Shown here piece after piece: positions 1 to 11,500 of a stretch of DNA of 64,000 nucleotides (position 1 is the stretch's first letter; each line of letters begins with the position of its first letter). The DNA is from Thoreauomyces humboldtii. Taxonomy: Eukaryota > Chytridiomycota > Chytridiomycetes > Spizellomycetales > Powellomycetaceae. Location: assembly GCA_027596035.1 (NCBI GenBank), contig JADGJA010000013.1:18025-82024 (forward strand), written 5' to 3'. The translations under genes and the position numbers were made by a program. Below the pieces are notes generated by a model. That model saw nothing but the letters and a program-made list of their open reading frames with translations. It searched no databases and was not told the origin of the DNA.

Positions 1-3000
1 CCCAAGAAACTCACCACAAGATGCAAGTTCGCCTCGGTCATCCAGAGTCCACAGCCAGGCCCGCCGTCCGCAGATCCACGCCAGACACGTCTTACGAGAC
101 CATGACACCGATTTACACCGGGCACAACCTCTGCGTGCCTTAGATCCTTTGCTTCAGCCGCGGAAAGCAGCCCAACTGCTCGCTCCTTCGTCGCTCGGTT
201 CCCTTGCACCCCACGCTGACGCTTCGCAGAGTGTAGCATCGAGGGGCCATTGGTTCCGTACTGGACACCCAATCAATCCGGGTTGGGACCCCTTCATGAT
301 CAAGTCCGTTCCTCGACCGCTGACCCGAACCCGTTTCTCTCGAATCTCTCTAGCAGCGTGGCCTAATAATCTCGCGAGGTCCCAACCGTTGTCAACGACT
401 CCAAGTGTGATATAGGCGTTGCCCTCATGAAGAAAACATCCCGCCCATCAAGAAGACGTCCCCTAGACGAATTCGAGACGAGCAGGACGAATTCGAGATG
501 AGGTAACGGAAGCGCCAAGGTCGGCACGCCCCTTGGACGACGTGCTCACCAAGTCGGGTTCCTCACTTCGTTCCCTCCCCTCTTCCCCACATCGGACTCG
601 ATGCAAAGAAGCGAGAAGTTCACTCCGCTTCAACGCCCACACACCCGTGGATTTGCCAAATCCATGCTTGTCTCCATCACACGGTATAGACGTTGCATTG
701 ACATCCACCGTAAGAGGTATGCCGATCCGAAAAAGAAGCACGCACGCAGTAGTCGCAGATACCGACGGACGGACGACCCCATATGTCGCCCTACAAGCAA
801 AGGCGACCCGCCGGGAAGCCAATGCTTAATTCCGTCGACCGCTTGTGGTCCATCGACGTTTGATGGGGTTTGATGGGTATCTTTGACTGTTTCTAGGCAC
901 GTCTTGCGACGCCGAATGCCCCCGGAACTTTCCACGAGCGCTTGCCAGGCTCTCGTGGTTGCTAATGCGCTGCTTCCGGCGAGAGGAGTCGTCGATGGTA
1001 TCACCCATCAACTCATCCTCCCGCCTTTCGGATCGGGAACCATGCCACTGAACCCAACACGATGACCACGCTATGTAGCCCAAGACAAAGCCAGGAGGTG
1101 CGAGTTCCTAACTCGCTGTCGGAACCCGCCACGGCAAGCCGCAGCAGGAACCGACCCTCCTTACCTGCCCCAGGTAACAGGGAACGTGAATCAAGACCGA
1201 CAATCGCACTTAAAGAAAGAGGGTGAGGTAAGTGGTAACGACGGACCGGAGCACGACAGCACAGAGGAACATGATTCTCGTTGTCAGAAGGAGGAACACC
1301 ATGGAGCAATGGTGACCGATCGCGGAAACTGGCCCCTGAGACCGAAAGAGCACGCGGTACCGCAAGCGGCGTGCGCACCCCAAAAACCTTGAACCGTCCA
1401 AGCGTACAGTCGGGCCCTACAGAAAACAGACCCTACGAAAGGTATCAGCCATCGACGTCCAACGGACCGAGTTCGGGAACAACGACTTGCTGTAGACTTA
1501 TCTTCTGAACGGGCGCCGTATGCGTTGCAAGGGTCGCCGGGAGACCTCTTGAAGAAGGTGCCCGCGGGGACGCGTACGACTCAGTCGAAGACCGAGACGA
1601 CTTGAACCCTTTGAGACACAAAGCATGCGCAACGCAGAAGCCATCCCTCCTGCCTTCTGACCCCGGAAGGTGTAGAGAAGCAGTCAGGACAACCTCTGGG
1701 TCCGCATTGTAACAGAAGGTGTGCATCGTTAATCATTCTGGCACATCGACGACGACCACGCCCCGGATACACGACAAAGACAACCAACTTGCCTTCTCGT
1801 TCTGGGCAGCGCGTGTCCCGACTGCACGCCCGATTCAAGGTTGCCCGGGACAGGAGGCACGGCCCGCTTCCACGACCCAATCGTGAACCATTGCGTGATG
1901 CCCTTAGAGTTCGAGCCGGCCGAAGCCGAACATGTTCGTGTGCTGCCGCTTTCCAGCTTCCCGTCGCTACTCACTCACCCCATGCACCACTTCCTAAGAG
2001 CGCGCAGCATCGATCGCTTCCCCAGGGAGCCCCCCACCCACTGGTACCTAGTCGGACTCCGGACATCCTGCAATCAAGAACGTAGTCGACGTAAGGATCA
2101 GAGGCGAAAAGTGCGACAGAAGAAGGACCGCCGATCTTACCCAAAGCGCCTGAAAGGCGCGCACCATCACATCCGTACCCTGACGTCGAAGCAGTCTCAG
2201 CAGAAAACCTTCAGATGTCACGCATCGTGGTTTTATGCTGTAGAGACCTAAAAGTTCTGGAAAGTAAGGAATATCAGCATGCTTTCAGCTTTTGCGTAGA
2301 CGGATGACGAAGTCGACGTACTTTTGGCTGGTTCACCTGCTGGCGTGCTGAGACTGCTTCTGCTGCTGACGCCGACTGCAAAGGGGGTGAACTTGGATGT
2401 GGAACACGTGCTGTCCGATGCTTGAGGCCCGTGCGCCGTGGATCATCGAGCGATTGATGTGTGCTTGTTCGCTCGATTTGATTTGAGGCGGTTTGGCGAC
2501 TTAATTTGAGGCGGTTTGGAGGCTGGGTCTAGAAGGGAAAGCTATCGAAGGTGAGGTATGATCCAGGCAGAAGCAGCGAAACGGATGCAATGCTACGAAC
2601 CTGAGTAGAAAGCATCGGACGCTGACAAAGATGGGACCGAAGGACCGCAAGATTGAATGCGTCGACGTTCGTGACTGATGGCAAGAGAAGTGTGTAATAG
2701 ACGCTTGCGCTTGAGATTTGCGGTAAGATTGTGAGATATGCGCTGGAGGTTTTCGGTTTCCCTTTTGAGTGGAATAAGTCCTTTGAGTTGCAAAAGCGTT
2801 AGAAGTGGATATTTGGAAAACGGCGAACAGTATGCGCGCTCGCACCTTCGGAGAGTGACGATATGACGCAGTCGATGACTGCGCCATGAGTCACGGTGCC
2901 TTTGACGTTGAGCTCGCTGCGACGTGTTCGTCATCGATGGCAGGATAACGAAAGCGCCAGTTTTGCGTTGCGGCCGCTTGCAGATTGGCGATTGATGCTC

Positions 3001-4430
3001 AGGTCGATAACCTTGCTGAGGCTAAGAGCGGTTGAGATCAAGAATAGAGTCAGCCACAGTCTGAGTAAACTTGAAAGAGTGTCAAGTATTCCAACCTTTC
3101 TCAAGGCGAGCATAGGAGCCATGTATCCTCGAGTAGATTTCGAAGATACTTTAGATGCGGGGTTCGTTGAGAAGGTTGTTTCGCAGAGGAGTTTGGATTT
3201 TGGGTACTTTATTTCTGTAAGGCTGATAAGATTCTTTCGTCCCGTTTCTTTTTAGTTTTCTTCGGTTTTTCCTTCTTTTTTCCTTATGTTCTTAGGGATG
3301 TCCTTATGGATCTTGAGTGCATTTTTCGTCCCTTTGTTTTCTTTCTTCTTTTCTTTGTCTTTTCAGGGATGTCCCTGTGGATATTTAATTGCTTTTTTCG
3401 TCCCTTTCTTTTTTCTTCTTTCATTTTTGTCCTTCGTGTCTTTTGGAGTACTGGTGTCGGCGTGCGGGCCGGTGTCGGCGTGCGGCGCACAGTAGGATGT
3501 GCCGAGATGATTGAGGTAGACCGCAGGTCGCGGCTGGGAGATGCGGGTGGCAGTGATGGTGATTGTTGCGTGAGGGTAAAGGTCTTGTGGCCGGTCAGGT
3601 AGGAAGCGTGCAAGGTTGTGCGATGAGATGGTTGAGCGACGAATGTGAAACACACGTCTTGCCCGGCTGTGGATTCTTGAGGTGTCACAAACGTCGGAAG
3701 TGCAACTTGTTGGGCGTAGGGGCGGATGGCGTAGATGAGGGTCGTAGTTTAAGATGCTGAGTGAAGGTAGCTAAGCTGTGCGGCATCGGCTGCACGGCAG
3801 TAGGCCGGCAGTAGGCGTCCAGAACTCTCGTGCAGGCGAGAGTATCAACCTTGAAAGGATGATGCTCGGGGCCAAGCGGTGGGTAGGAAGTCTGGTTGAG
3901 AGCGCCGGGGCTCTAAAGGCGACTGTCGTCGAGGCGTCTACTTCGACAGCCCCCCAGGCTTCCGCTGATAGTCTGATAGTGGCGGGCTGGTGGACCGATC
4001 GAGAGAAAAAGACGTGAGCAATCAAGAAGAAAAAGGAGATCGCGTCCAGTATACGTACAATAAGCAACTAGGAGCGAAGCCGTTACAGAGCGAATGGCAT
4101 CGTAGAGGCTATGGCATCAATGCGCATATTTTGCCGATGAGGGAAAAGTACTCCTTACAGGTGGTATCGAAGATTGATGACGTGGGCTTGACAGCGTTGT
4201 CTCAGATGTTGTGGGATGAGACCGGATCGGGATTCTTGCATCGACGAAGATTCGAGTGGTATCCCGAGCAAGAATGCTCACTTGAGGAGCTAGGAAGAGG
4301 AAGGAAATATAAGAAGAAGCCAAGGCAAACCATTGGAAGCTTGGTGAGCAGGCACCTACTTTGTTACAGCCTGGGCTAAAGGCGGCGAGGAAGACAAGAA
4401 GGTGACGCGCCGTAGTATTGGCAGAGAATC
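1..4430. other. Gene-poor region with no recognised product
   Basis: Only short open frames occur here, on both strands and heavily overlapping. None carries a motif I recognise, a convincing signal peptide or a conserved domain. The longest candidates are a plus-strand frame at 2896-3255 and one at 3990-4379, which is lysine/arginine-rich with an internal ATG near 4136. Both could be chance. Short local duplications are frequent, for example GACGAATTCGAGA repeated at about 469-500 and a GTGTCGGCGTGCGG doublet near 3470-3485. The region could hold fast-evolving or non-coding transcripts, or decayed DNA. I see no transposase, reverse transcriptase or LTR signature. Confidence 0.5.
3292..3430 (+). 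repeat. Imperfect tandem duplication in a pyrimidine-rich tract
   Basis: Two copies of a roughly 70-bp unit lie head to tail. Each begins with AGGGATGTCC (near 3294 and 3365) and continues through TTTTTCGTCCCTTT into a T/C-rich run. The copies differ at several bases, so the duplication is not recent. The flanks are also polypyrimidine on the plus strand. Confidence 0.6.
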
Positions 4431-4437
4431 GCTGTAG

Positions 4438-4920
4438 CTAGCAAGCCTGGCCTTGACGAAGGACTTGTGGTTTTGTTACAACCATGAGAGGGAAGAATAT
4501 TGTATCGATGATACTTAGGACTTGGACTGGGCAGATGAGCGAGCAACGGGCATTGATGAGAGCGGGCTGTCTTCTGACAGGACTGTTGAACCAGGTCCTG
4601 GAATGTTTCAGAAAAGCCGAGGACGTTAGCAGTTGATCCGATGAGCAATTTGATAGACGGTGAACTTACGCGCTGTCTTGACGCTGACTCATGGCTTGCT
4701 TGATGCCGGACATGACATCCTTTCTCTGCGGCTTGGTCGGTGGATGACCCTTGCGCTCGGCAAGGCTCGACGCGGTAACGTCTTGCGGTCGGCGACCGGT
4801 TCTTGAAAGAAGAACAGAGATGCGCGCTGCTCGTGGTATTGAGAGCCCTGAGACGGCGAGCGAGCAGGTAGACGGGATCGCATCTGCGTCGAAGGCAAAG
4901 AGGCTGTCGGGTGCGAGCAC
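4438..4920 (-). CDS. Hypothetical spliced gene, 3' part only
   Basis: I do not recognise this product. The support is the gene structure. A minus-strand open frame runs down to a textbook splice donor (GTAAGT, 4669-4664). A 72-nt intron follows (4598-4669) with a CTAAC branch-point-like element and an ATTCCAG acceptor. The next exon continues in frame from ...RQDSA into TWFNSPVRRQP and ends at TAG 4438-4440. The upstream exon has no ATG in its frame after a stop near 4935, so at least one more 5' exon is expected and the upper boundary given is only the open frame. The visible part is basic, with many Arg, Lys and Gln, and no transmembrane segment or known motif. Confidence 0.35.
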
Positions 4921-5119
4921 GAAGATGGACAGCGATTATCGGATGAGAACTTCACAACCGGCAACGACTACTTGTGAGGGTAAACCTTGGCACGCTGATG
5001 CATGTCGAACGGTGATGAAGAGCAGAGGGTATACATGTGGTCGATGATGTGACCCTAGGAAGTTGACGCCGCCTTGTTTGACATCCGTCAGTTCTTGGAG
5101 CTGGGATTGGACTTGCCGG

Positions 5120-5140
5120 CTGTGGACTGTGGACTGTGGA
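5120..5140 (+). repeat. Short tandem repeat of CTGTGGA
   Basis: Three consecutive copies of a 7-bp unit (CTGTGGA). Just downstream, at about 5200-5230, GGGAGCGGCTGGGCAGCGGC is a second small local duplication. Both look like replication-slippage products. Confidence 0.6.
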
Positions 5141-5231
5141 CGCGCTGACGAAAAGCCGAGCTGTCGAACAATCTCGCGTTCTCTCCTCGGCCCAGTCCTC
5201 GGCTGGGAGCGGCTGGGCAGCGGCTGGGCTC

Positions 5232-5539
5232 TCATAGGCTGCGGCGGGAAGACTCTTCGTCCTGAGACGCTTCTTGATGGCATTCTGCAGAATGAAAGAA
5301 CCAAAAAACACAAGGATAAGCATGAGAGAACAGGACGAAGGCATGTAGCATACGGACCAATGACAAGTACCTTTTCGCCGCTTGCTCTCGGGTTCGTCAG
5401 ACAGCGTTGGGAACTCTACCGTACCAAACCTCGAAAAGCTTGTCGGTTTGAGCCCCTGGTCGTGGCATCGGTCGACGCTGACTTGGATCTTGGCATTCGG
5501 TGTCGCCGGATGAAGAAGGACCTCGGACGAGATCGCCAT
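5232..5539 (-). CDS. Hypothetical short spliced gene
   Basis: Unrecognised product. On the minus strand an ATG at 5539 opens a frame interrupted by a plausible 86-nt intron (5285-5370) with a GTACTT donor and a pyrimidine-rich TTCTGCAG acceptor. The two exons join in phase and end at TGA 5232-5234, giving 73 residues. The tail is charged, with KRRK followed by EASQDEESSRRSL. The open frame continues upstream of this ATG, so the true start may lie further 5'. No domain or signal peptide is visible. The intron is the main reason for listing it; the reading frame alone would not suffice. Confidence 0.3.
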
Positions 5540-5639
5540 CAGTTTGCCGGATGCGATCCCTTGTCGCTCGGTGTTGTGATGTTGTTGATCCGAGGTAACC
5601 AGTTTGCTGGCGAAACTTCTCTCTTACCGAGGAGATGAG

Positions 5640-7020
5640 CAATGCTCGGATGCCGCTACCGACTCTCGTCGCATATCGGTAGGAAGAAAATTTGGTTTGA
5701 AGTGTTGATGTGTGTAAAGGTCGAGAAACGGTTGAAGGGAGTGGGGCCCTTGCAGATAGACAGGACATCGCACTATTGCAGAGCGCAGTGACACGTAGAA
5801 GTGCCAGTGTATGGCCCCTCTGGGGCCGTAACACCTGAAGAGCACACACGAGCAGTCTGCCAGACTACGATACTTCGCTTGTCGGAGATGCACCTGTCAA
5901 GCCCATCGGGGCCCGACTTGAAGGCTGACGCGCGTTGTGCCGTATTGGAAGCTGACATGCAACCCAGAGCTCAAACCCACATCTGTTATCCGGCAAAGCT
6001 TGCGATATTCAGACGATCGTGTTGAGGTATATAACCTTTTTTCCTCACATTGTCCAACTTCGAACCTGTTCACCTGTCTGAACGCGTTAAGCAATAGACT
6101 TCGTGGTCAGCCGCTCATGCTGCTGTCCATTGAGGGTCAGTATCTGCCTGAGCAAAGAGTGCTATCAGTGCGTGGTCAAACCACGTCGTCTTAAGAAAGT
6201 CCTTCGCACGGCATTCTGCGACTTGAGACAGAACACGTTTCCTTGTGAAGCGCTCATGATACATAGCAGTTACTAAGAAGCGTCACTCATCTAGTCTTGG
6301 AAGCTCCAGATGCGGCGATTGGGCTTAAAGCAGTTGACCTGCCCTCCTACGTAAGATTCGCACCTTCTGATCTTGCCGCTAAATCCGACAGCTCCCCTTC
6401 TTGGCAATTTCGCCCCACTGCCCCTCTTGGATGTCCCGGACTTCAGCGAGTCATGATGACAGCTCGGGTTAGGACAAGCCGCGCTGCGCTCGTCCGCCAG
6501 CTATCGAGAACTATTCCCTTGTAGAGCGATTTCCCTCAGATCCTACATCGTTTTCGATGGGCAAGATGACGTCCAGCTTTTCGTACGTGTTTTCTTGACT
6601 TGCAGGGAGGAGGCCAGGCCGATTCCTCTTCGATGTTGAACGTGACGCCCGCGAGGGAACACCCGGATGCGGCATGGAGAGTGCGGAGCGACATAATCCT
6701 GTTCCTATGTGAGAGAAGGGAGGAGAAAAGCGGGACAAGGGGGCCGAGGAGGATGAAATGCTGCTGTGTCGTCTTGGGCCAGATGGACATGTCACCTGTG
6801 GTTGAGCAGAGCTTCTCTCCTTCAGAAAATCCCGCGGCTTCCTATGAGAATGAGCTGGACGTGGCATGGACCCATCGGGATGGGACAATTGTGTCGCATC
6901 GCTGTCCAACGGCCATTGCGGCCGCTTACCCAATCGCGGCGGTCCTGCTCGTGGGAGTGGAGACGCATGCTCCCCTTGATCCCCCGAATATTGCGCCGGC
7001 CCGCACCTGAAAGCGAAATT
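5640..7020. other. No supported gene
   Basis: Short overlapping frames occur on both strands (for example 6511-7071 minus and 6600-7010 plus), but none has a recognisable motif or a convincing intron structure. The 3' end of this stretch presumably holds the promoter of the N-myristoylation-like frame that begins at 7025. Confidence 0.4.
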
Positions 7021-7024
7021 GAGC

Positions 7025-7665
7025 ATGGGCTGTGGAGCTTCGAAAAAGCCCCCAGTGGTACCCGACCCCAAGCCGGACCCGAGGCCCGCCCCGCATCCGA
7101 TCGTCGTTGCTTCGAGACCCGATGAACAGCCGCAGCCTTCACCCCCAGCCTACCCGGTCTCTGAATCCGACAGAAATCTTGTGGATAACTCCTCGCTCAA
7201 TGTTGATATAACGGTCGGAGGGTATCCAAACCCCGCGCCAAGCGCACCTGGCGGGACGCTCGAGCCTGGGACACAAATGCCTCGGTGGCCGAACGATTCG
7301 GCATTCCTCCCGGACTCAGAGTCTCTCCGGCTCATTTGTCACCATTACATCCACACCCGATTCATTTTATTCAGCCAAAGACCGGGAAGGATTCGCATGA
7401 GCCAGGCTCTTTCATTGTGAATAGTGAAGCCAAAAACTTCCTTAAAGGCATCACGCAGACCATCTCAGTCGTTGCAATCGCTGAAACGTTTCGACATGGG
7501 AAGTCATTCCTCATGAATCAGCTCTTCGGCGTGCAGAGCGGCCGCGTATGCTCTACATCATCTCCCGGAACACGAGTTACCGTACCATTGTTGGCGCTGC
7601 ATGAGCAAATAAAATCAACCTACAGCATCAACGGGATTCGTCGAATTCTCACCGTTTCTGCATAA
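7025..7665 (+). pseudogene. Truncated guanylate-binding-protein-like GTPase fragment
   Basis: The fragment starts MGCGASKK, an excellent N-myristoylation/palmitoylation motif, followed by a proline-rich linker. A second segment in another frame begins after a TTATTCAG acceptor at 7374, which implies an intron or a frameshift between them. This second segment matches the start of the GBP/atlastin-type G domain: FIVNSEAKNFLKGI, then VVAIA and RHGKSFLMNQLFG, the position of the P-loop. In the family the loop reads GxxxxGKS; here its first glycine is replaced by glutamate (ETFRHGKS). After about 30 more residues the frame stops at 7665, with no sign of the switch regions, the RD motif or the helical domain in any frame up to 8000. 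I read it as a decayed or truncated GBP-like gene. A short expressed protein cannot be excluded. Confidence 0.5.
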
Positions 7666-7924
7666 TAACCCCCACGGATATCCCGCACCTGCAGATCCGT
7701 CTCCCGTTTTCCATCTCCTACTGCTCCCACGCTGCCATGGTCCATCCTTCGCTTTGCCTAGTCATATCACTCGCCTCGTAATCGGACCGGTTGCCGATCT
7801 GTCCTTATCCTCCTCGACCGATCTCCACTTCCGCTTTTGGAACAATAAGTGCCCAAATACACTCGCGTAACAGTTGGTCGCATGTCTTGATCATATAGAT
7901 AAAAGCGCAGTTGTTCCCAAGTCG

Positions 7925-8261
7925 TCATATTCGCTTTCCTGCAAGTTGTCGCAAGTGCTGCACCGACACACTCAGGACGCCCTCCGAACTCTTTAGATCC
8001 TCGACGATGGTCTCCTTGGATCTAGTCTCGTGACTTTGTAGCCGGAAGATGTGTTGGTCCTTCAGCTCTCCCACCTGTCCCTGTTCAGAGATATGGTCGA
8101 GTCAGTTAAGTTTTTCGGGGAATCACATTTGGAGCGGAATGTCAGAAACGCACAATATACTCTAGACGATGCGAAGCCGCGACCGTCTGCGGATCTGCTT
8201 CTCCGTGCGGAGAGAGCTTGAGGACCAGGTCTCCTTCGTTCACTCTGGTCGGTTCGCCCAT
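7925..8261 (-). CDS. Small stand-alone kexin/furin-type pro-domain protein
   Basis: Two minus-strand exons, 8261-8154 and 8080-7925, flank a 73-nt intron (donor GTGCGT, acceptor CTGAACAG) and join in phase to give 87 residues ending at TGA 7925-7927. The product resembles the N-terminal pro-domain of proprotein convertases (family S8): a hydrophobic strand GDLVLKL, an AASHRLEYIGQVGELKDQHI segment equivalent to the family's GxxxxGQIGxLxDHYxF stretch, a second helix, and an end at a dibasic site (...RQLAGKR-I-stop). That is where the mature protease would begin. No catalytic Asp/His/Ser domain follows on this strand down to 6000. The ATG at 8261 gives no signal peptide; the frame is open further 5', so an upstream exon is possible. 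It could be a truncated kexin relic or a pro-peptide-like protease inhibitor. The family assignment rests on pattern, not alignment. Confidence 0.5.
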
Positions 8262-8595
8262 TCTGGATATGGGAATGTGGCGCTGAGAGATGCACGCCCG
8301 AGTTGCACACGTGCCGGTCGGGACCAGAAATTCATCGGAGAGAACCTCAAAATCAATTATGCTGCAAGTGGATGTTCCAAAAAAGAAAAAAGAAATGAAA
8401 GCGTGCAAAGGATCGGGAATACCAAGGGGGGGTTCAGCAGTCCTCGCCAGACCCCCAAAGTGGAGAAGAAGGATTTTCGGAGATGCGCGAGGTCGTCAGA
8501 TGCATCGGGCCAAGAGCTCGCGCAAAGGCGGGTGTTTGTGGGGTTGAGACCAACTCTTCGTGATCGGGTTGAGGCAATATCAGCGTACGAAAGGC

Positions 8596-11500
8596 TCACA
8601 CCGCTTGCTGCGGTCGTGCGACGCCCATCTCTGCCTGGTCGCCGTGATCCAAAAGTTCGCTGCTCTGCTTTCCCTCTAATCCGTAAATGTCCTCGTGCAA
8701 AATGTCTGTGTCGCTTGGATGAATGTGGTGATAGAAGCTGTACGATAGAGTGAGCTTCAACATTGGCCGTGTTTTGCTTACTAAGAAGGTACTTACTACT
8801 TGATCGTGAGCACTCCGACCGAACACGTAGACACCAGAAGGAAAGTGACGACCTGAGGGAACAGATAAAGCGCGGATCAGAGATCTTGAACGCATATCAG
8901 ATCGAAAGACAAGTTTGCCCTACCCAGAAGCCGACGAGCCCATGCACACTCTGGAACGTCCCTTTGGACACGTAATCCAAAAGTTGCACGAGGCCCATGA
9001 CGATCAGGTTGAAGATCAGCGAGAGAGCAATCACGCCGCCCGTGATCCATGCGTAGCGGCCAATCCAAGCCACGTTTGTCATGCCGGCTCGTAGCAGTAC
9101 AACGATGAGCATTGGCGTAGAGAACAAGTAGATCTGAGTGTAGTAGCCTGCCGTGTAGCCGCGAGGATCCAGCGTGTTCTCGTGGAAAGGCCAGTACACG
9201 AAGAAAAAGATGATGGACGAGGTGAGGAGTGCTTCTATCAAAGTTCGAACCATACGGAGTGGCGTCCAGTACAGACTGTAAAGAAAGTTTCAAAAAAATG
9301 GCCAGGACAAGATAGCGACCGAAACGAGACATACTGGTCGATGGCTTTATAAAGTTGCGGATTGGCTAGCAGGACTTCGGGTCTTGCGTCGTAGTCAAAG
9401 ATCGCAAGCGCAAGTGGCGGAATCGAGGTGAAAACGATGTTGAAGGCGGTCAGAAAGATCTCCTCGTATACCAGCTAAATTCGAAAAAGATTCAATATGC
9501 AGCTCTAACAGAATCGTCAAGCATACATACCGATCCGCTCCAAGCGCAGAGAAAGCCGAACCACCATTGCACGGTGATCATAACCAAGTTCTTGTAAAAC
9601 GAATAGACTATTAGGCTCGAGAGTCGAAGCCTACAAAATGATGCTATCAGGACCATCGTGGCAAGCGGAGCATTCGGCCGACCCGCATAGTACTCACCGG
9701 CTCCATCTCCCGTGAACTGCAAGCAGTCGTCCTAGGTGTCTAAACTCGCCAATCGCGTAATCGGCAGCTCGGACGGCCTGCGTGCCTTCGCGGCCCACAA
9801 CTCCAATGCCGATATTCGCAGCTTGTATCATGCTAACGTCGTTGGCGCCATCCCCGATGGCGAGCGTCGTGCATTTGAGATTCCGTTGCACGAGTCTCAC
9901 CACCAGTGCCTTCTGTAACGGCGTCACACGACAGGCGATGACAGTCGTACAAAGTTGCGATAAGGTAAGGAATAGTGGTGGCAGATGCGAGTGCGCAGCA
10001 TTGAACAGGGTAGACAGAGTACTGCCTGGAATGATGAGGGCCGCTCGTTGTGAAGACGGCGCCGAAAGTTGCTGTGAAAAGGTATCCATCTGGTGCGCTA
10101 GATCCCCTTCACTCTGTGCGTCCAGAATCAAAACGATCATGTCTGGCAGGATCAGTCGGGACGACATTCCGATGTTGATGGCAGTTTCCATCTTGTCTCC
10201 GGTCAAAAGCCAGACTTTGATCCCACAGTCCACCAGAAACTCGATCGTCTCTGGCACCATATCCTGCAGTCGATCCTCGATAGCGGTCACTCCGAGGAAC
10301 TTGAGATCCCGCTCGATGGTTTCGGCCACGGTTGCGATGGCTTCCTCACGATTTGTGAGCGCTCGCTCGGCCTCTTCAAACTTCGTGCGAAACTCCTCAT
10401 ACTCACTGTCAGTGAGCGTTCGGTATGCGACGACCAGCGTCCGGAACCCTTGCTCACTGTAATGCTTGAGTGATGCGTCAGCATGGTGCACCAGGGGTTC
10501 TTGGTCCGATGCCAGTCGCTCCAAGACAATGTTGTCAGCGCCCTTGCAAAAGAGGGTAATGGCCCCCGCTGGGTCCCGCACAACGATGCTCATTCGTTTC
10601 CGGTCAGAAGTGAAGTCCAGAAGGGCAAGTTGAGTGAAGTCCACGGTCGGTGGGGAGTTGCTTCCAGGGGAAGATGTAGTGGTAGGATCGGTTATCTTGA
10701 TCAGATTCTTCGTCCGGGCAAGAAGAGTGAATTTGTCGGTTTTGATGCCATGTAGCAAGGCCGACTCATCCGGGGATTGTGATTCATAGAGCAGTGCTCC
10801 GGGCGTTCGTGGATCGGGAGCAGGAATAACATTGTGGCATAGCGCTAGCGCATGCCCGAATCGCATGAGCCGCGCTTTCTCGTCTTCCGACGTCTTCGGA
10901 TCCGAGACCAGTTTTCCCAAAGCGCCGGCACCCTCTGCAATTCCTGCAGGAAGATCTCCGATACCGTCCAGATACCAGCCAACGACTTTCATTTCGTTCC
11001 GCGTGACTGTTCCAGTTTTATCGGAGAAAACATATTTGACGACCGCAAGATCCTCGTTCAAATTGGAGTTGTTGGCTTTCGCCCGCACGGTCGTCACGGA
11101 ACCATCAGAGTTGGTTTGGAAAGACCGCATAGCGAGGTCCCAATATATGTACTTTGCTTGAATCACTCGCACGATTTCGATGGTAACGAAAAGCGAGATT
11201 GGAATGACATAGGTATATAAACCGAAAAATGATATAAAAGCATCTAAAACGTGCTGAGCAGATATGTCAGCAATCTTGCCAGACTGTGCTCAAAAAAGGC
11301 TTCTCCCGGTCCATACCCGACTTGGACTATCGTCTTGTGGACCAAGATACCAGATCACCGGATAGTTGATAGGATCGGCGGCCATTGTCGCGCGCTCTGC
11401 GTTGTAGTATGGCTTATAAAATCGGTACTCCAGCCAAACACTGCTGATGAGAAGCCCCGCATTTACGACGAATGCCGAGATGACAAGCCAGTTGAGCTTC

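Noticed and set aside
5063..5638. 191-codon plus-strand frame
   Set aside because: No recognisable motif. It overlaps a minus-strand segment with a good intron, and its composition is that of a chance frame.
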